Notes: a model not told the origin generated them from the sequence alone. A stretch of DNA of 15,288 nt from an uncultured Coriobacteriales bacterium (GCA_934636245.1 CAKUAI010000036.1:1-15288), one strand, 5' to 3'. Shown: positions 7,707 to 14,460, numbered from the stretch's first letter. Program-made: numbers and translations.

Positions 7707-7740
7707 GGGGCGCCCGCAAGTCTCAGCCCGCGGGCGCCCC
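7707..7740 (+). terminator. Hairpin terminator after the flavoprotein reductase
   Basis: A perfect 11-bp GC stem, GGGGCGCCCGC (7707-7717) with GCGGGCGCCCC (7730-7740), closes a 12-nt loop and begins 12 nt after the reductase stop. There is no U-tract (TCGCTAATAG follows), so it may work weakly or mainly as a 3' end protector. Confidence 0.6.
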
Positions 7741-7804
7741 TCGCTAATAGCGCGAGTCAACTAGTCGGCCGCGTAACGCATACCTGATCCTCGTTGCGCT
7801 TTCG

Positions 7805-8005
7805 GGACTCTATGTCGACGGCAACCAGCAGGTTCTTGACCAGGACTTTTTGCCCATCCCCGGCTTGTATGCAACGGGCAACTGCTCTGGCGGCCGCTTC
7901 CCGCTGCAGTACACGGCGCCGATGAACGGCATCTCCGTAGGCTTTGCGACGGTCTTTGGCGCACTGCTCGGCGAGCACCTGGCAAAAGTCTCCGAAGAGG
8001 CATAA
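7805..8005 (+). pseudogene. Remnant: C-terminal end of a second FAD-dependent reductase
   Basis: Read from GGA at 7805 to TAA at 8003-8005, this stretch encodes about 66 residues. They match the last part of FAD_binding_2/fumarate reductase-like proteins: GLYVDGNQQVLD, then PIPGLYATGNCSGGRF, then an NGISVGFATVFGALLGEHLA helix. The GLYATGN-SGG segment is the conserved C-terminal FAD-contacting loop. The frame is closed upstream by a stop at 7747-7749, there is no start codon or ribosome binding site, and the rest of the enzyme (over 400 residues) is missing. It differs clearly from the C-terminus of the intact upstream gene (GLYACGNIQGDRF), so it is not a recent duplication of it. Most likely it is the relic of a deleted paralogue. 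Confidence 0.8.
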
Positions 8006-8118
8006 GGGACAGGGGCGAGCTTCAATCGTCGGAGTCCCGGCGCAGGGCAAACGAGAGCGCCCTGCCTGCGCCTGCGCCTGGCTGAACTGAAAGCATGCAA
8101 ACCGTGGCTCGATGTTTA

Positions 8119-8164
8119 AAGCCCGGGGTACCACGGTCCATTTGGACGTCGGCACCCCGGGCTT
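8119..8164. terminator. Bidirectional terminator between convergent units
   Basis: An 11-bp perfect stem AAGCCCGGGGT (8119-8129) pairs with ACCCCGGGCTT (8154-8164). The 24-nt loop can itself pair (GTCCA with TGGAC). Plus-strand transcripts meet CTTCTTTCT after it, and minus-strand transcripts meet CTTTAAACAT. It lies 32 nt past the stop of the sigma/anti-sigma operon on the minus strand and after the reductase remnant on the plus strand. Confidence 0.75.
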
Positions 8165-8196
8165 CTTTCTGCGTCATGCGGGCGCGCGCTGGGGGT

Positions 8197-9042
8197 CTAG
8201 TCGACGGAGGCGTCGCCCTGATTGCGCTCGTAGCCCTGGTTTTGTCCACGACCGGCGCCGGCGCTTATGCCACTGCTGGACTCGGTGGCCGAAGCGGAAC
8301 CGCTGCCGCGTCCGCTCCCCTGCCCGCGGCCATTGCCGGGGCCGCCTCCGTGGCCGCCCTGGCCGTGACCGCCGCCCATGCCTGCGCCTGCTCCCTGACG
8401 GGCAGAGCGGCACATGGCTTTGCATGAAACGCCCTCGGCAACGCGACGGCAGCCGTTCAGCACGTCTTGCTCCTGGGACTGATTGGGACTCTCCACCACG
8501 ACAAGCAGACCTTCCGCGCCAGATAGCTCAGAGAGGACGGCCTCGTCCTCCATGAGGCGAGCGAGCGCGTCCTCATACGGCAGGCCGAAGAGGCCCAGGT
8601 CCTGCACGGCCTGCTGAAGGCCGGTGTCGGCGCACGACACGCGCACGACCGCGCCCCAGCGGTTCAGGCCGAGCTGCGCCCGGGCGGTCTCACCGAGCTC
8701 GACCCGTGCGGTCTCATGGGCAAAGGCGAACGTGGCCGCGCCCGCGCAGCCAACAGCCAGGCAGGCGGCCATGAGCTGGACGAAGTGGCGACGAGTTGTG
8801 CGAGCTGGGGTTTTGCGGACGTGGGAAGAGGAGGGGGCACCGTCGAGCACACGCCAGTCTTGCTGCTCAGGCAAACGATTCTCAGCCTCATGGACAGGCT
8901 CAGCGCATTCCACCGAACGCGCTTCTGCTTCGCGCGCCGCACGGATGCGGCCCATGGTTGCCTGGGCGAGGCCCGCGGGCATGCGCTCCTCGGAAAGCAG
9001 CTCGTTTATGGCTTGTTCTTCTCGGGAGTCATGCATGGTCAT
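8197..9042 (-). CDS. Probable anti-sigma factor with RsgI-like extracellular domain and Gly-rich tail
   Basis: A 281-residue single-pass membrane protein, likely the partner of the ECF sigma factor encoded just before it. Residues 1-80 are a hydrophilic cytoplasmic segment (NELLSEERMPAGLAQATMGRI) that could bind sigma. It lacks the HxxxCxxC zinc motif of classical ECF anti-sigmas. A transmembrane helix spans about 87-108. The outer part (about 114-183) contains LGLNRWGAVVRV and DLGLFGLPYEDALARLM, which resemble the middle domain of RsgI-type anti-sigma proteins. The final 65 residues are rich in Gly, His, Arg, Ser and Asn (GMGGGHGQGGHGGG). The chosen ATG overlaps the sigma stop codon as ATGA (9039-9042), so translation is coupled. 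Longer starts would lie inside the sigma gene. ATG 9036 is possible too. The family call is from sequence resemblance and context. Confidence 0.75.
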   Translation of the reverse strand: MTMHDSREEQAINELLSEERMPAGLAQATMGRIRAAREAEARSVECAEPVHEAENRLPEQQDWRVLDGAPSSSHVRKTPARTTRRHFVQLMAACLAVGCAGAATFAFAHETARVELGETARAQLGLNRWGAVVRVSCADTGLQQAVQDLGLFGLPYEDALARLMEDEAVLSELSGAEGLLVVVESPNQSQEQDVLNGCRRVAEGVSCKAMCRSARQGAGAGMGGGHGQGGHGGGPGNGRGQGSGRGSGSASATESSSGISAGAGRGQNQGYERNQGDASVD

Positions 9043-9524
9043 CCCAGGGCCTTTCTCAGCTGCTTCTTGCCGCGCGCCACCCACGAGTACACCGTGTTCA
9101 CGGGCACGCCCATCATCTTCGCCACCTCGTTGGCGCGGTATCCCTCGCAGGCCGTGAGGTACAGGGCCTGGCGCTGGTCGCCGGGCAAGCGGTCCAAGGC
9201 CTCCCCCACCTCCCACAGGGATGCCTGCGGGTCCTGCGCAAGCTCGAGGGAAGCCGGTTGTTCTCCCAGCTCATCGAGGCTTTCTGTTGCATGGGAGCGA
9301 GAGCGCAGCATGTCGACGCAATGATTGGAGGCCACGCGCAAAAGCCAGGCGCGCTCGTGCTCGGAGGTCTGGAAAACAACCTCGTCGTGCGTGGCGTATT
9401 TGAGGAACGTTTCCTGGAAGGCGTCCTGCGCGTCAGCGCGGCTTCCCAGACGCATGAGACAGACTCGCCACACGGCATCGCCATGCTCTGCCATGGCTCG
9501 CTCTATGCTCGCGTCGTCCCGCAT
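9039..9524 (-). CDS. ECF-type RNA polymerase sigma factor
   Basis: A 161-residue sigma-70 family protein of the extracytoplasmic function group, which has only regions 2 and 4. Region 2 covers about 10-77: DAQDAFQETFLKYA at 31-44 is the core-polymerase binding helix, and ERAWLLRVASNHCVDMLRS at 57-75 is the -10 reading helix. Region 4 covers about 112-160: LPGDQRQALYL, then EVAKMMGVPVNTVYSWVARG with the recognition helix. The start at 9524 gives the usual N-terminus; the frame runs on upstream to 9698, but that overlaps the preceding gene. It is the middle gene of a three-gene operon: 29 nt after the secreted Cys-rich protein gene, and overlapping the anti-sigma gene by 4 nt. It should direct transcription of a small regulon, perhaps including its own operon. 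Confidence 0.92.
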   Translation of the reverse strand: MRDDASIERAMAEHGDAVWRVCLMRLGSRADAQDAFQETFLKYATHDEVVFQTSEHERAWLLRVASNHCVDMLRSRSHATESLDELGEQPASLELAQDPQASLWEVGEALDRLPGDQRQALYLTACEGYRANEVAKMMGVPVNTVYSWVARGKKQLRKALG

Positions 9525-9553
9525 GCTATCGACGTCTCCCTCTGCCGCCGGCG

Positions 9554-10048
9554 CTACCTGCGCCCGCCGCCCCAACCGTGATGCGCAGCCTGACCTGCGG
9601 CGTTGCCGGCAGCGCTGGCGCCGTAACCGCAGCCGACGCCCGCACCGAACCCAGTCACGCCGCCGTTGGCGCGTGCGCAGTTTTGGGCATTGTCGCACAC
9701 GCCGTCGCCGTCTTCATCCACAAACGCACCGCGGCGCTGGGCAGCCCAGTCACCGGCAGCCTGCGCGGCCCGTGCGGAACGGCAGCGCAACGCATTGCAC
9801 GTGCCTTCCAGCCATGCGACGCGTGCGCCGGCTCGCGGGCAATCTATTTGGACCTCATTTGCGGGGCATGCCTGCGCATACAGGCAACCGGCCGAGGCAG
9901 CCGTTGCGGCGCAGGCGCCGGCACACACTCCGTGGCCGGCGGGGACAGCGCAGGGCGCGGCCATCGCAACCGCGGGTCCAAGGGTCATTGCAGCTACCAG
10001 GGCAATTGCAGCCATATACCCACGGTGATTCTCATGCGTTCGTTTCAT
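9554..10048 (-). CDS. Small secreted Cys-rich protein with DxDxDGxxD loop
   Basis: A 164-residue exported protein of unknown function. A signal peptide covers residues 1-30 (KRTHENHRG, hydrophobic core, cleavage after AMA). The mature part has 11 cysteines (at 33, 42, 46, 55, 61, 70, 84, 89, 118, 124 and 140), suggesting disulfides or metal binding. At 109-120 it has FVDEDGDGVCDN, in which Asp111, 113, 115 and 119 form a DxDxDGxxD loop like the calcium-binding loops of dockerins and thrombospondin type 3 repeats. The C-terminus is Gly/Ala-rich and ends HHGWGGGRR. The ATG at 10048 is preceded by GGAGAGGGG, which fixes the start. As first gene of the sigma/anti-sigma operon, it may be a surface component, signal or ligand of that module. 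Its Gly/His-rich tail echoes that of the anti-sigma protein. Confidence 0.75.
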   Translation of the reverse strand: MKRTHENHRGYMAAIALVAAMTLGPAVAMAAPCAVPAGHGVCAGACAATAASAGCLYAQACPANEVQIDCPRAGARVAWLEGTCNALRCRSARAAQAAGDWAAQRRGAFVDEDGDGVCDNAQNCARANGGVTGFGAGVGCGYGASAAGNAAGQAAHHGWGGGRR

Positions 10049-10242
10049 CTCGCACCCCTCTCCACCTGCCTGGCAGGCGTCTCGTATTGCGCGGGGGCTT
10101 TTGTCCCCTTCACTATCAATACGAACCAGGGCCGCGTTTCCTTGCACGTGATTTCAAAATTTTTTTTCAGGCTATAAAAAGGCGAAGCGGACTTGATTGT
10201 GCGAGCCATACGGCATCCCGCCATTGCGACGACGCAGGCAGA

Positions 10243-10271
10243 AAGCACGCCCGACAAGACCGGCCGTGCTT
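10243..10271 (-). terminator. Candidate terminator of the molybdate-type ABC operon
   Basis: On the minus strand AAGCACG (10271-10265) pairs with CGTGCTT (10249-10243), giving a 7-bp stem with a 15-nt partly pairable loop, followed by TTTCTGCC. It lies about 30 nt past the stop of the ATPase gene. The U-tract is short, so strength is uncertain. The rest of 10049-10301 holds the upstream region of the secreted-protein gene, including an A8 run near 10157-10164 (minus strand); no clear promoter boxes were identified. Confidence 0.5.
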
Positions 10272-10301
10272 AATCATCGTTTTCTCGGCACCGAGCTCGA
10301 G

Positions 10302-11036
10302 CTACATCCCCAGGAACTTCCGGATGTCGGGCTCGGCCATGTGGGGGGCGTTCTCGTCGAGAAGGTCGCGCGCGGCCACGACGCACCTCAGCCGGCCGTC
10401 AAGGACGATGCCCACGCGGTCGGCCAGGCGCTGCGCCTCCACGAAATCGTGGGTCACGAACACGATTGTCATGCCAAAGCGCCGACGGATGTCGTCCATG
10501 GTCTCGTACATGAGTGTCTTCGTCGTGGGGTCAAGAGCGCTGAACGGCTCATCAAGCAGGAGTATCTCCGGGCTGAGAACGAGAGCCCTCGCCAGAGCGC
10601 AGCGCTGAGCCTCGCCGCCGCTGATGATGCCGGGGCGGCGGTTAGCAATGTGCGAGATTCCCAGAAGGTCGGTCATCGCATCGACCTTGTCGACAATCTC
10701 CCGCTTGGGAACGCGGTGCATCTTGAGGCCGTAGGCGATGTTCTCCCCCACCGTCATGTGCGGGAAGAGCGCGTGCTCCTGGTAGACGACGCCCATGCCG
10801 CGCTCATGCAGCGGGACGCGCTCGATGTTCTTGTTGCCGACCTTGACGGTGCCGTGGTTGATGCGCCCGTGCAGCGGGAAGGCGCCCGCAATCGACTCAA
10901 GCAGCACGGTCTTGCCCGATCCGGTCCTGCCCAGAATTGCGAACGTCTCGCCGGGTTGAATCTCGAGATGCTCGACCTCCAGACAGAACGAGCCGCGCTC
11001 CACATGAAGGTTGTCGATGCTGACGCTTGTCGCCAT
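10302..11036 (-). CDS. modC: ABC transporter ATP-binding protein, molybdate/tungstate type
   Basis: A 244-residue ATPase that would power uptake through the adjacent permease. All ABC motifs are present: Walker A GRTGSGKT at 36-43, Q-loop YQEH at 85-88, signature ISGGE at 138-142 (Ile instead of the usual Leu), Walker B EILLLDE at 157-163, and H-loop Thr195-His196. The protein stops soon after the nucleotide-binding domain. It therefore lacks the C-terminal MOP/TOBE domain through which E. coli ModC binds molybdate, as in shorter ModC/WtpC-like ATPases. The ATG at 11036 follows GGAGGGC by a few nt and lies 9 nt after the permease stop, so it is the third gene of the operon. Substrate assignment relies on the neighbouring binding protein and permease; sulfate or another oxyanion is less likely. 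Confidence 0.88.
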   Translation of the reverse strand: MATSVSIDNLHVERGSFCLEVEHLEIQPGETFAILGRTGSGKTVLLESIAGAFPLHGRINHGTVKVGNKNIERVPLHERGMGVVYQEHALFPHMTVGENIAYGLKMHRVPKREIVDKVDAMTDLLGISHIANRRPGIISGGEAQRCALARALVLSPEILLLDEPFSALDPTTKTLMYETMDDIRRRFGMTIVFVTHDFVEAQRLADRVGIVLDGRLRCVVAARDLLDENAPHMAEPDIRKFLGM

Positions 11037-11045
11037 AATGCCCTC

Positions 11046-11858
11046 CTACCTGATTGAACGCGACTGGGCCGAAGGCCGGCTCAGGATGTTTGCAATAGCC
11101 AACGTGCATGCGGAGACCACCAGCATGATGATGGCGGTGGCCATGGCCGTGTCGTAATTGCCTGTCGAGATGCTGAGGTAGATGCTTCCCGGCAACGTCT
11201 CGGTCTTCATGCGCGTCACGCCCACGAGCATGAGCGTAGCGCCGAACTCGCCCATACCGCGCGCCCAAGTGAGCACAAAGGTGCTGATAAGCGAGTTACG
11301 ACACAGCGGCAAGATGACGGTGCGGAAGACCTCCCACCTGCTTGCGCCCAGCGTGCGCGCCACAAACTCCATCCGCGGGTTCACGTCTTCGAGCGCCGTG
11401 CGAGCCATGCGGATGGCGAATGGCAGGTTCACAAGAAGCTGCGCGAACACGATGCCCGTTGGCTGGAAGACCACGGCAAAGCCCGCCGCTTTGAGCGCCT
11501 TGCCCATCGGCGACGAGAAGATGAGCAGCAGCGCGAAGCCCAGCAGGATATACGGCAAAGACAGCGTGAGCTCCATCAGGATCTCGGCCGCGCGCTTGCC
11601 GGGGAAATTTGTATGCGAAAGCGTGTAGGCAGTGGGCAACGCAAGCAACAGACAGATCGTGCTCGAGATGGTCGAGGTCACAAGGCTCATGCGCAGCGAG
11701 AAGAGCACCTCGGCAGAGGTCATGGCCTCGCCGAGGTGCTCAAAACCGCCTAAGACAATCGCTGCTACGGCGCTCCCGATAAACAGGAGCGAGACGAGGC
11801 AGACCACCGCGCAAATGACGGTGAACAGGTCGCGCTCGTGTGCAGCGTGGTTAGCCAT
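11046..11858 (-). CDS. modB: ABC transporter permease, molybdate/tungstate type
   Basis: A 270-residue integral membrane protein of the ModB/CysU permease family, with about six transmembrane helices (first near residues 12-36, last near 240-258). The cytoplasmic EAA loop that docks on the ATPase is at about 164-184 (EFVARTLGASRWEVFRTVILP, with the conserved Gly). ARGMGEFGATLMLVG at about 198-212 is characteristic of molybdate and sulfate permeases. The following ETLPGSIYLSISTG is also family-typical. The ATG at 11858 lies 12 nt after the binding-protein stop, with GAGGT upstream, so binding protein, permease and ATPase are translated in order from one message. Two copies should assemble with two ATPases in the cytoplasmic membrane. 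Confidence 0.9.
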   Translation of the reverse strand: MANHAAHERDLFTVICAVVCLVSLLFIGSAVAAIVLGGFEHLGEAMTSAEVLFSLRMSLVTSTISSTICLLLALPTAYTLSHTNFPGKRAAEILMELTLSLPYILLGFALLLIFSSPMGKALKAAGFAVVFQPTGIVFAQLLVNLPFAIRMARTALEDVNPRMEFVARTLGASRWEVFRTVILPLCRNSLISTFVLTWARGMGEFGATLMLVGVTRMKTETLPGSIYLSISTGNYDTAMATAIIMLVVSACTLAIANILSRPSAQSRSIR

Positions 11859-11870
11859 GGGCGGACCTCA

Positions 11871-12788
11871 TTACTTCGCGGGCTTCTCCTCGGCCTTGTC
11901 GGCAGGCTTGTCAGCGGGCTTGTCACCCTCAGCCTTGCCGTCCTCGGCCTTCGTGTCATCGGCCTTCTCCTCGGGCTTATCCTCGGGCTTCTTCTCGGTC
12001 TTCTCGTAGCCGAACTCGGCCCAAACGTCCCAAGCGGCGTCGGTCTGGAGGAACTCGAGGAACGCCTCAGCGGCCTCGGTGTCGGCGCAGCAGGTGAGCG
12101 TGGCGGCGGGGATGACCTTGACGGCCTTGTCGAGCTCGGGGGCGTCGGTGATGACGGCGCCCTCCGCCTTCACGTTCTCCTTCCAGACGATGCCGGCGTC
12201 GCCCTCGCCCTGGGCGATAGCAGCCGAAATCTGGGGGGCAGTGGTGGTGGTCACGATGACACCGGCGTCGAAGAGCTTGTCCCACAGCTCGGCCTTGGTG
12301 AGGACCTTCTTGGCAATCTTGCCGATGGGCGTGGACTCGGGATCGCCGACGAGAACGACGTCGCACTTCTCGAGGTCGGCGAGGCTGTGGATGTCCTTGG
12401 GGTTGTCCTTGGGAACAACGAGAACGGGAATGTGCTTGACCAGCTCGAGCTTGTCGTGCACGTAGTCGGCGACGGGTTCGAGCTCCTCGACGGAGCCAGC
12501 AATAAAGAAGTCGCCCTCTTCGGTGGTGGTGATCTGGGTCTGGATTTGGGCTGCGTTGGCGAAGGTCACGTTCATGGTGCAGCCGGTCTTCTCTTGGAAG
12601 ACCTCGACGATCTTCGTGAAGGGGGCGGTCATGCCGGCGCCGCAGTAGATGTTGAGCTCATGGCCGTCGAGTTCCTTCTTGTCCTCGGCGAATGCCGTGC
12701 CGGCAAGGCCGAGACCGCACGCGCAAACGCCCAGCGCAACCGCGGCACGCAGGAAGGAACGACGGGTAAGGTCGGTCTTCTCAATCAT
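11871..12788 (-). CDS. modA: Molybdate/tungstate-binding protein of ABC importer, with charged C-terminal tail
   Basis: A 305-residue extracytoplasmic binding protein. The N-terminus carries a strong Tat motif (TRRSFLR, 8-14) and a hydrophobic stretch with likely cleavage after AFA at 34. No convincing lipobox is seen, although Cys22 and Cys24 lie in the hydrophobic region. The fold begins ELNIYCGAGMTAPF (44-57), matching the ModA start in which a small residue contacts the oxyanion. VGDPESTPIGKIAKKVL (147-163) and DAGIVWKENV (197-206) are other ModA landmarks. After about residue 260 a tail of some 45 residues is built almost only of Lys, Glu, Asp, Pro and Ala (KPADKPADKAEEKPAK), unusual for the family. 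The start at 12788 is chosen for the GGGAGGGG ribosome binding site and the intact Tat motif. It is the first gene of the modABC-type operon. Confidence 0.88.
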   Translation of the reverse strand: MIEKTDLTRRSFLRAAVALGVCACGLGLAGTAFAEDKKELDGHELNIYCGAGMTAPFTKIVEVFQEKTGCTMNVTFANAAQIQTQITTTEEGDFFIAGSVEELEPVADYVHDKLELVKHIPVLVVPKDNPKDIHSLADLEKCDVVLVGDPESTPIGKIAKKVLTKAELWDKLFDAGVIVTTTTAPQISAAIAQGEGDAGIVWKENVKAEGAVITDAPELDKAVKVIPAATLTCCADTEAAEAFLEFLQTDAAWDVWAEFGYEKTEKKPEDKPEEKADDTKAEDGKAEGDKPADKPADKAEEKPAK

Positions 12789-12848
12789 ATGGAACCCCTC
12801 CCAAGGGTTGCTTTGTAAACATCGGCCGTTTGCCGACATTGTTTCGAG

Positions 12849-12854
12849 ATTATA
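12849..12854 (-). promoter_or_regulatory. Candidate -10 box for the modABC-type operon
   Basis: A perfect TATAAT occurs on the minus strand at 12849-12854, about 60 nt before the ATG at 12788. The -35 region is weak (about GCTCGA at 17 bp spacing). Between it and the gene, TCGGC and GCCGA flank AAACG (near 12820-12840), giving a small inverted repeat that could be an operator or 5' hairpin. Confidence 0.45.
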
Positions 12855-12951
12855 ACGCACTTGTGAAGAAATCGAGCGAGAAGAGCTACCAGGAGCCATA
12901 ACGAAACGTTTTGGGGAGGCGAAGGGCGATATACTCACCCTAAAATCATGC

Positions 12952-13074
12952 GAGCCAGTGTGGGCTCCCGACCAGGAACGCTTATGCGCACTTGGTTCGC
13001 TTGGGCGATTGCGCCCCATCCCACAAGATCCTCGGTCATCCGCAGCACTCTGCCGTGCTGCCATCCCGAGGAGG
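12952..13074 (+). promoter_or_regulatory. Structured 5' leader of the nuclease-like gene, partly masking its ribosome binding site
   Basis: Between a weak candidate -10 box (TATACT, 12930-12935) and the ATG at 13085, several short hairpins can form. GAGCC (12952-12956) pairs with GGCTC (12963-12967), GGGCG (13003-13007) with CGCCC (13012-13016), and GCAGCAC (13042-13048) with GTGCTGC (13055-13061). An outer stem CCTCGG (13030-13035) with CCGAGG (13066-13071) encloses the last one and takes up the start of the GAGGAGG ribosome binding site (13068-13074). This suggests translational control. I do not recognise a known riboswitch class. Confidence 0.35.
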
Positions 13075-13084
13075 TTCGCACTCT

Positions 13085-14083
13085 ATGAAAATCGCCCTTA
13101 CTCACCGCAGTGCCCTCGAAGCGCTCTCAGTGCTTGCGACCCGCAGCGACGTCGGCAACTTCCCCAGGACATCGCTGCCCGCCGGGTTCATCTCCAGCGC
13201 CGGTGCGGCGCAAATCGAGTGCTTGCAGCGCGCCTACGGCCTGCGTAAACCGATTCAGACGCTTAGCTGCGCCGCGGCAAGCCGCCGAGGTCGCGGGGCC
13301 CTTGAGCGTCACCGTTTCAATCCCGCGAGCATGGCGCAAGGGTTCATCGAGCTGGAGCCTGCGGTTTTTGCAAGCTCCCCAGAGCTGTGCTTCATCCAGC
13401 TCTGCAACGAACTGGACATCGTCGACGCCATGCGCCTTTTGGGCTGGATGGCAGGAACATACTCGCTCGACTGCGATGGAAATCTGGACAACATCGAGCG
13501 AGGGCCGCTGATTACCAAGGAATCCCTAGCCGATGCCGTGCGGCGATTCAACGGTGTGCATGGGATTGCGCCCGCAAGACGAGCCGCCCGATATGCGCCC
13601 TTTCGCTGCGCTTCGCCCAAGGAAAGCGAGGTGGGCATGCTACTTCAGCTCCCCGGCGAGCTGGGTGGGTGCGGTTTCCCCGCCGCGCACGTCAACCTCG
13701 AACAGACCCTGACGCCCAAGCAACAGAGGCTTCTCCATCGGCGCTCGTTCAAGTGCGATTTCTTCTGGGCCGACAAACAGGTGGCCGTTGAGTACGACAG
13801 CAAGGGGTTTCACTCGGACGCCGATCGCATCGAGCGGGATGCCGTGCGGAGAAACTCCCTCGAGTACCTGGGCATTACGGTCTTGACGCTAACCTGGAAC
13901 CAGCTCAGGGACCACGCGGCGTTCGAGACGTTCGCCACACAGCTTGCCTCTCATCTGGGCATCCGGCTGCGCGACTCATGGCAGCGGCATCGCTACGACC
14001 GGGCGCGCCTCCATAGGCGGCTCATTTTGGAGAAGCCCTCGGCCGAACTCGTGTCGCTGGGATATGGACGGTTTTGGAAGTAG
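13085..14083 (+). CDS. Putative PD-(D/E)xK nuclease-fold protein (DUF559/Vsr-like C-terminal domain)
   Basis: A 332-residue cytoplasmic protein. The C-terminal half looks like the compact PD-(D/E)xK fold of DUF559/Vsr-type endonucleases. Glu180/Glu182 lie on the leading helix, KCDFFW has Asp225, and AVEYDSK at 234-240 gives Glu236, Asp238 and Lys240. A helix with RIERDAVRRNSLEYLGITVLTLTWNQL (248-274) is typical of the domain's end. The N-terminal half (ASSPELCFIQLCNELDIVDAMRLLGWMAGTY, about 97-126) resembles Coriobacteriia and other actinobacterial proteins that are often compared with AbiEi-type antitoxins, but I cannot assign it firmly. The ATG at 13085 is preceded by GAGGAGG 10 nt upstream. 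The frame extends upstream to 12992 without such a site. It is a single gene, divergent from modA. A role in DNA defence or in handling mobile DNA is possible but unproven. Confidence 0.75.
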   Translation: MKIALTHRSALEALSVLATRSDVGNFPRTSLPAGFISSAGAAQIECLQRAYGLRKPIQTLSCAAASRRGRGALERHRFNPASMAQGFIELEPAVFASSPELCFIQLCNELDIVDAMRLLGWMAGTYSLDCDGNLDNIERGPLITKESLADAVRRFNGVHGIAPARRAARYAPFRCASPKESEVGMLLQLPGELGGCGFPAAHVNLEQTLTPKQQRLLHRRSFKCDFFWADKQVAVEYDSKGFHSDADRIERDAVRRNSLEYLGITVLTLTWNQLRDHAAFETFATQLASHLGIRLRDSWQRHRYDRARLHRRLILEKPSAELVSLGYGRFWK

Positions 14084-14460
14084 GTGGACGCCCAAGGACC
14101 TCAGCGGGGCGGTGCACCCCACGGCCGGCAGGCCACCGGTCGCACCCAACGACGCTGGGACTGTGTGCATGGGCGGTGACCGGGTGCGGGCGTGCGAAAT
14201 CGGCCACGCCGTCCGTGTCCCACAGGGCCCGCGACCCCGACAGCGCGGTGCGCGATGGGTTTCTCGGCGGGAGGATGAGCGGGTGCCGCGTTCGAGGAGT
14301 AATCGCACAGGGAGGGTGCCCACATCGAGCGGTACGGAAGCGGGAAGGCCGAGAAGGCGCTGGGGCTCAAGTGGCGAAGGGCGGCCAGGCGGCGCAGGGA
14401 GGAACTCGGCCATACTGCGCGGCTTGACGTCCGGAAAAACGTCCGGGGGCCCAGCTGTGC
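14084..14460. other. GC-rich region without a recognisable gene
   Basis: Between the nuclease-like gene and the repeat array. Overlapping frames are open on both strands, as expected for such GC-rich DNA, but none has a ribosome binding site, known motif or sensible composition. One plus-strand frame (about 14310-14440) reads like a basic helical peptide (SGKAEKALGLKWRRAARRRR) and might be a gene relic, but no family was recognised. A small inverted repeat, GACGTCCGG with CCGGACGTT-type pairing, occurs near 14426-14446 (ACGTCCGGAAAAACGTCCGG, which is also a direct repeat). No terminator for the nuclease-like gene was found. Confidence 0.35.

Noticed and set aside
10120..10141. ECF-like promoter upstream of the secreted-protein gene (GGAAAC and CGTA on the minus strand)
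   Set aside because: The boxes are only 12 bp apart, whereas ECF promoters need about 15-17 bp; autoregulation remains possible but is not supported here.
12845..12858. ModE-type operator half-site (CGTTATA) at the modABC promoter
   Set aside because: Only one half-site is visible and it coincides with the -10 box, so chance is the simpler explanation.
12952..13074. Leader considered as small SRP RNA or a known riboswitch
   Set aside because: The conserved SRP GGAA/AGCAGCC domain IV signature is absent, and no known riboswitch core was recognised.
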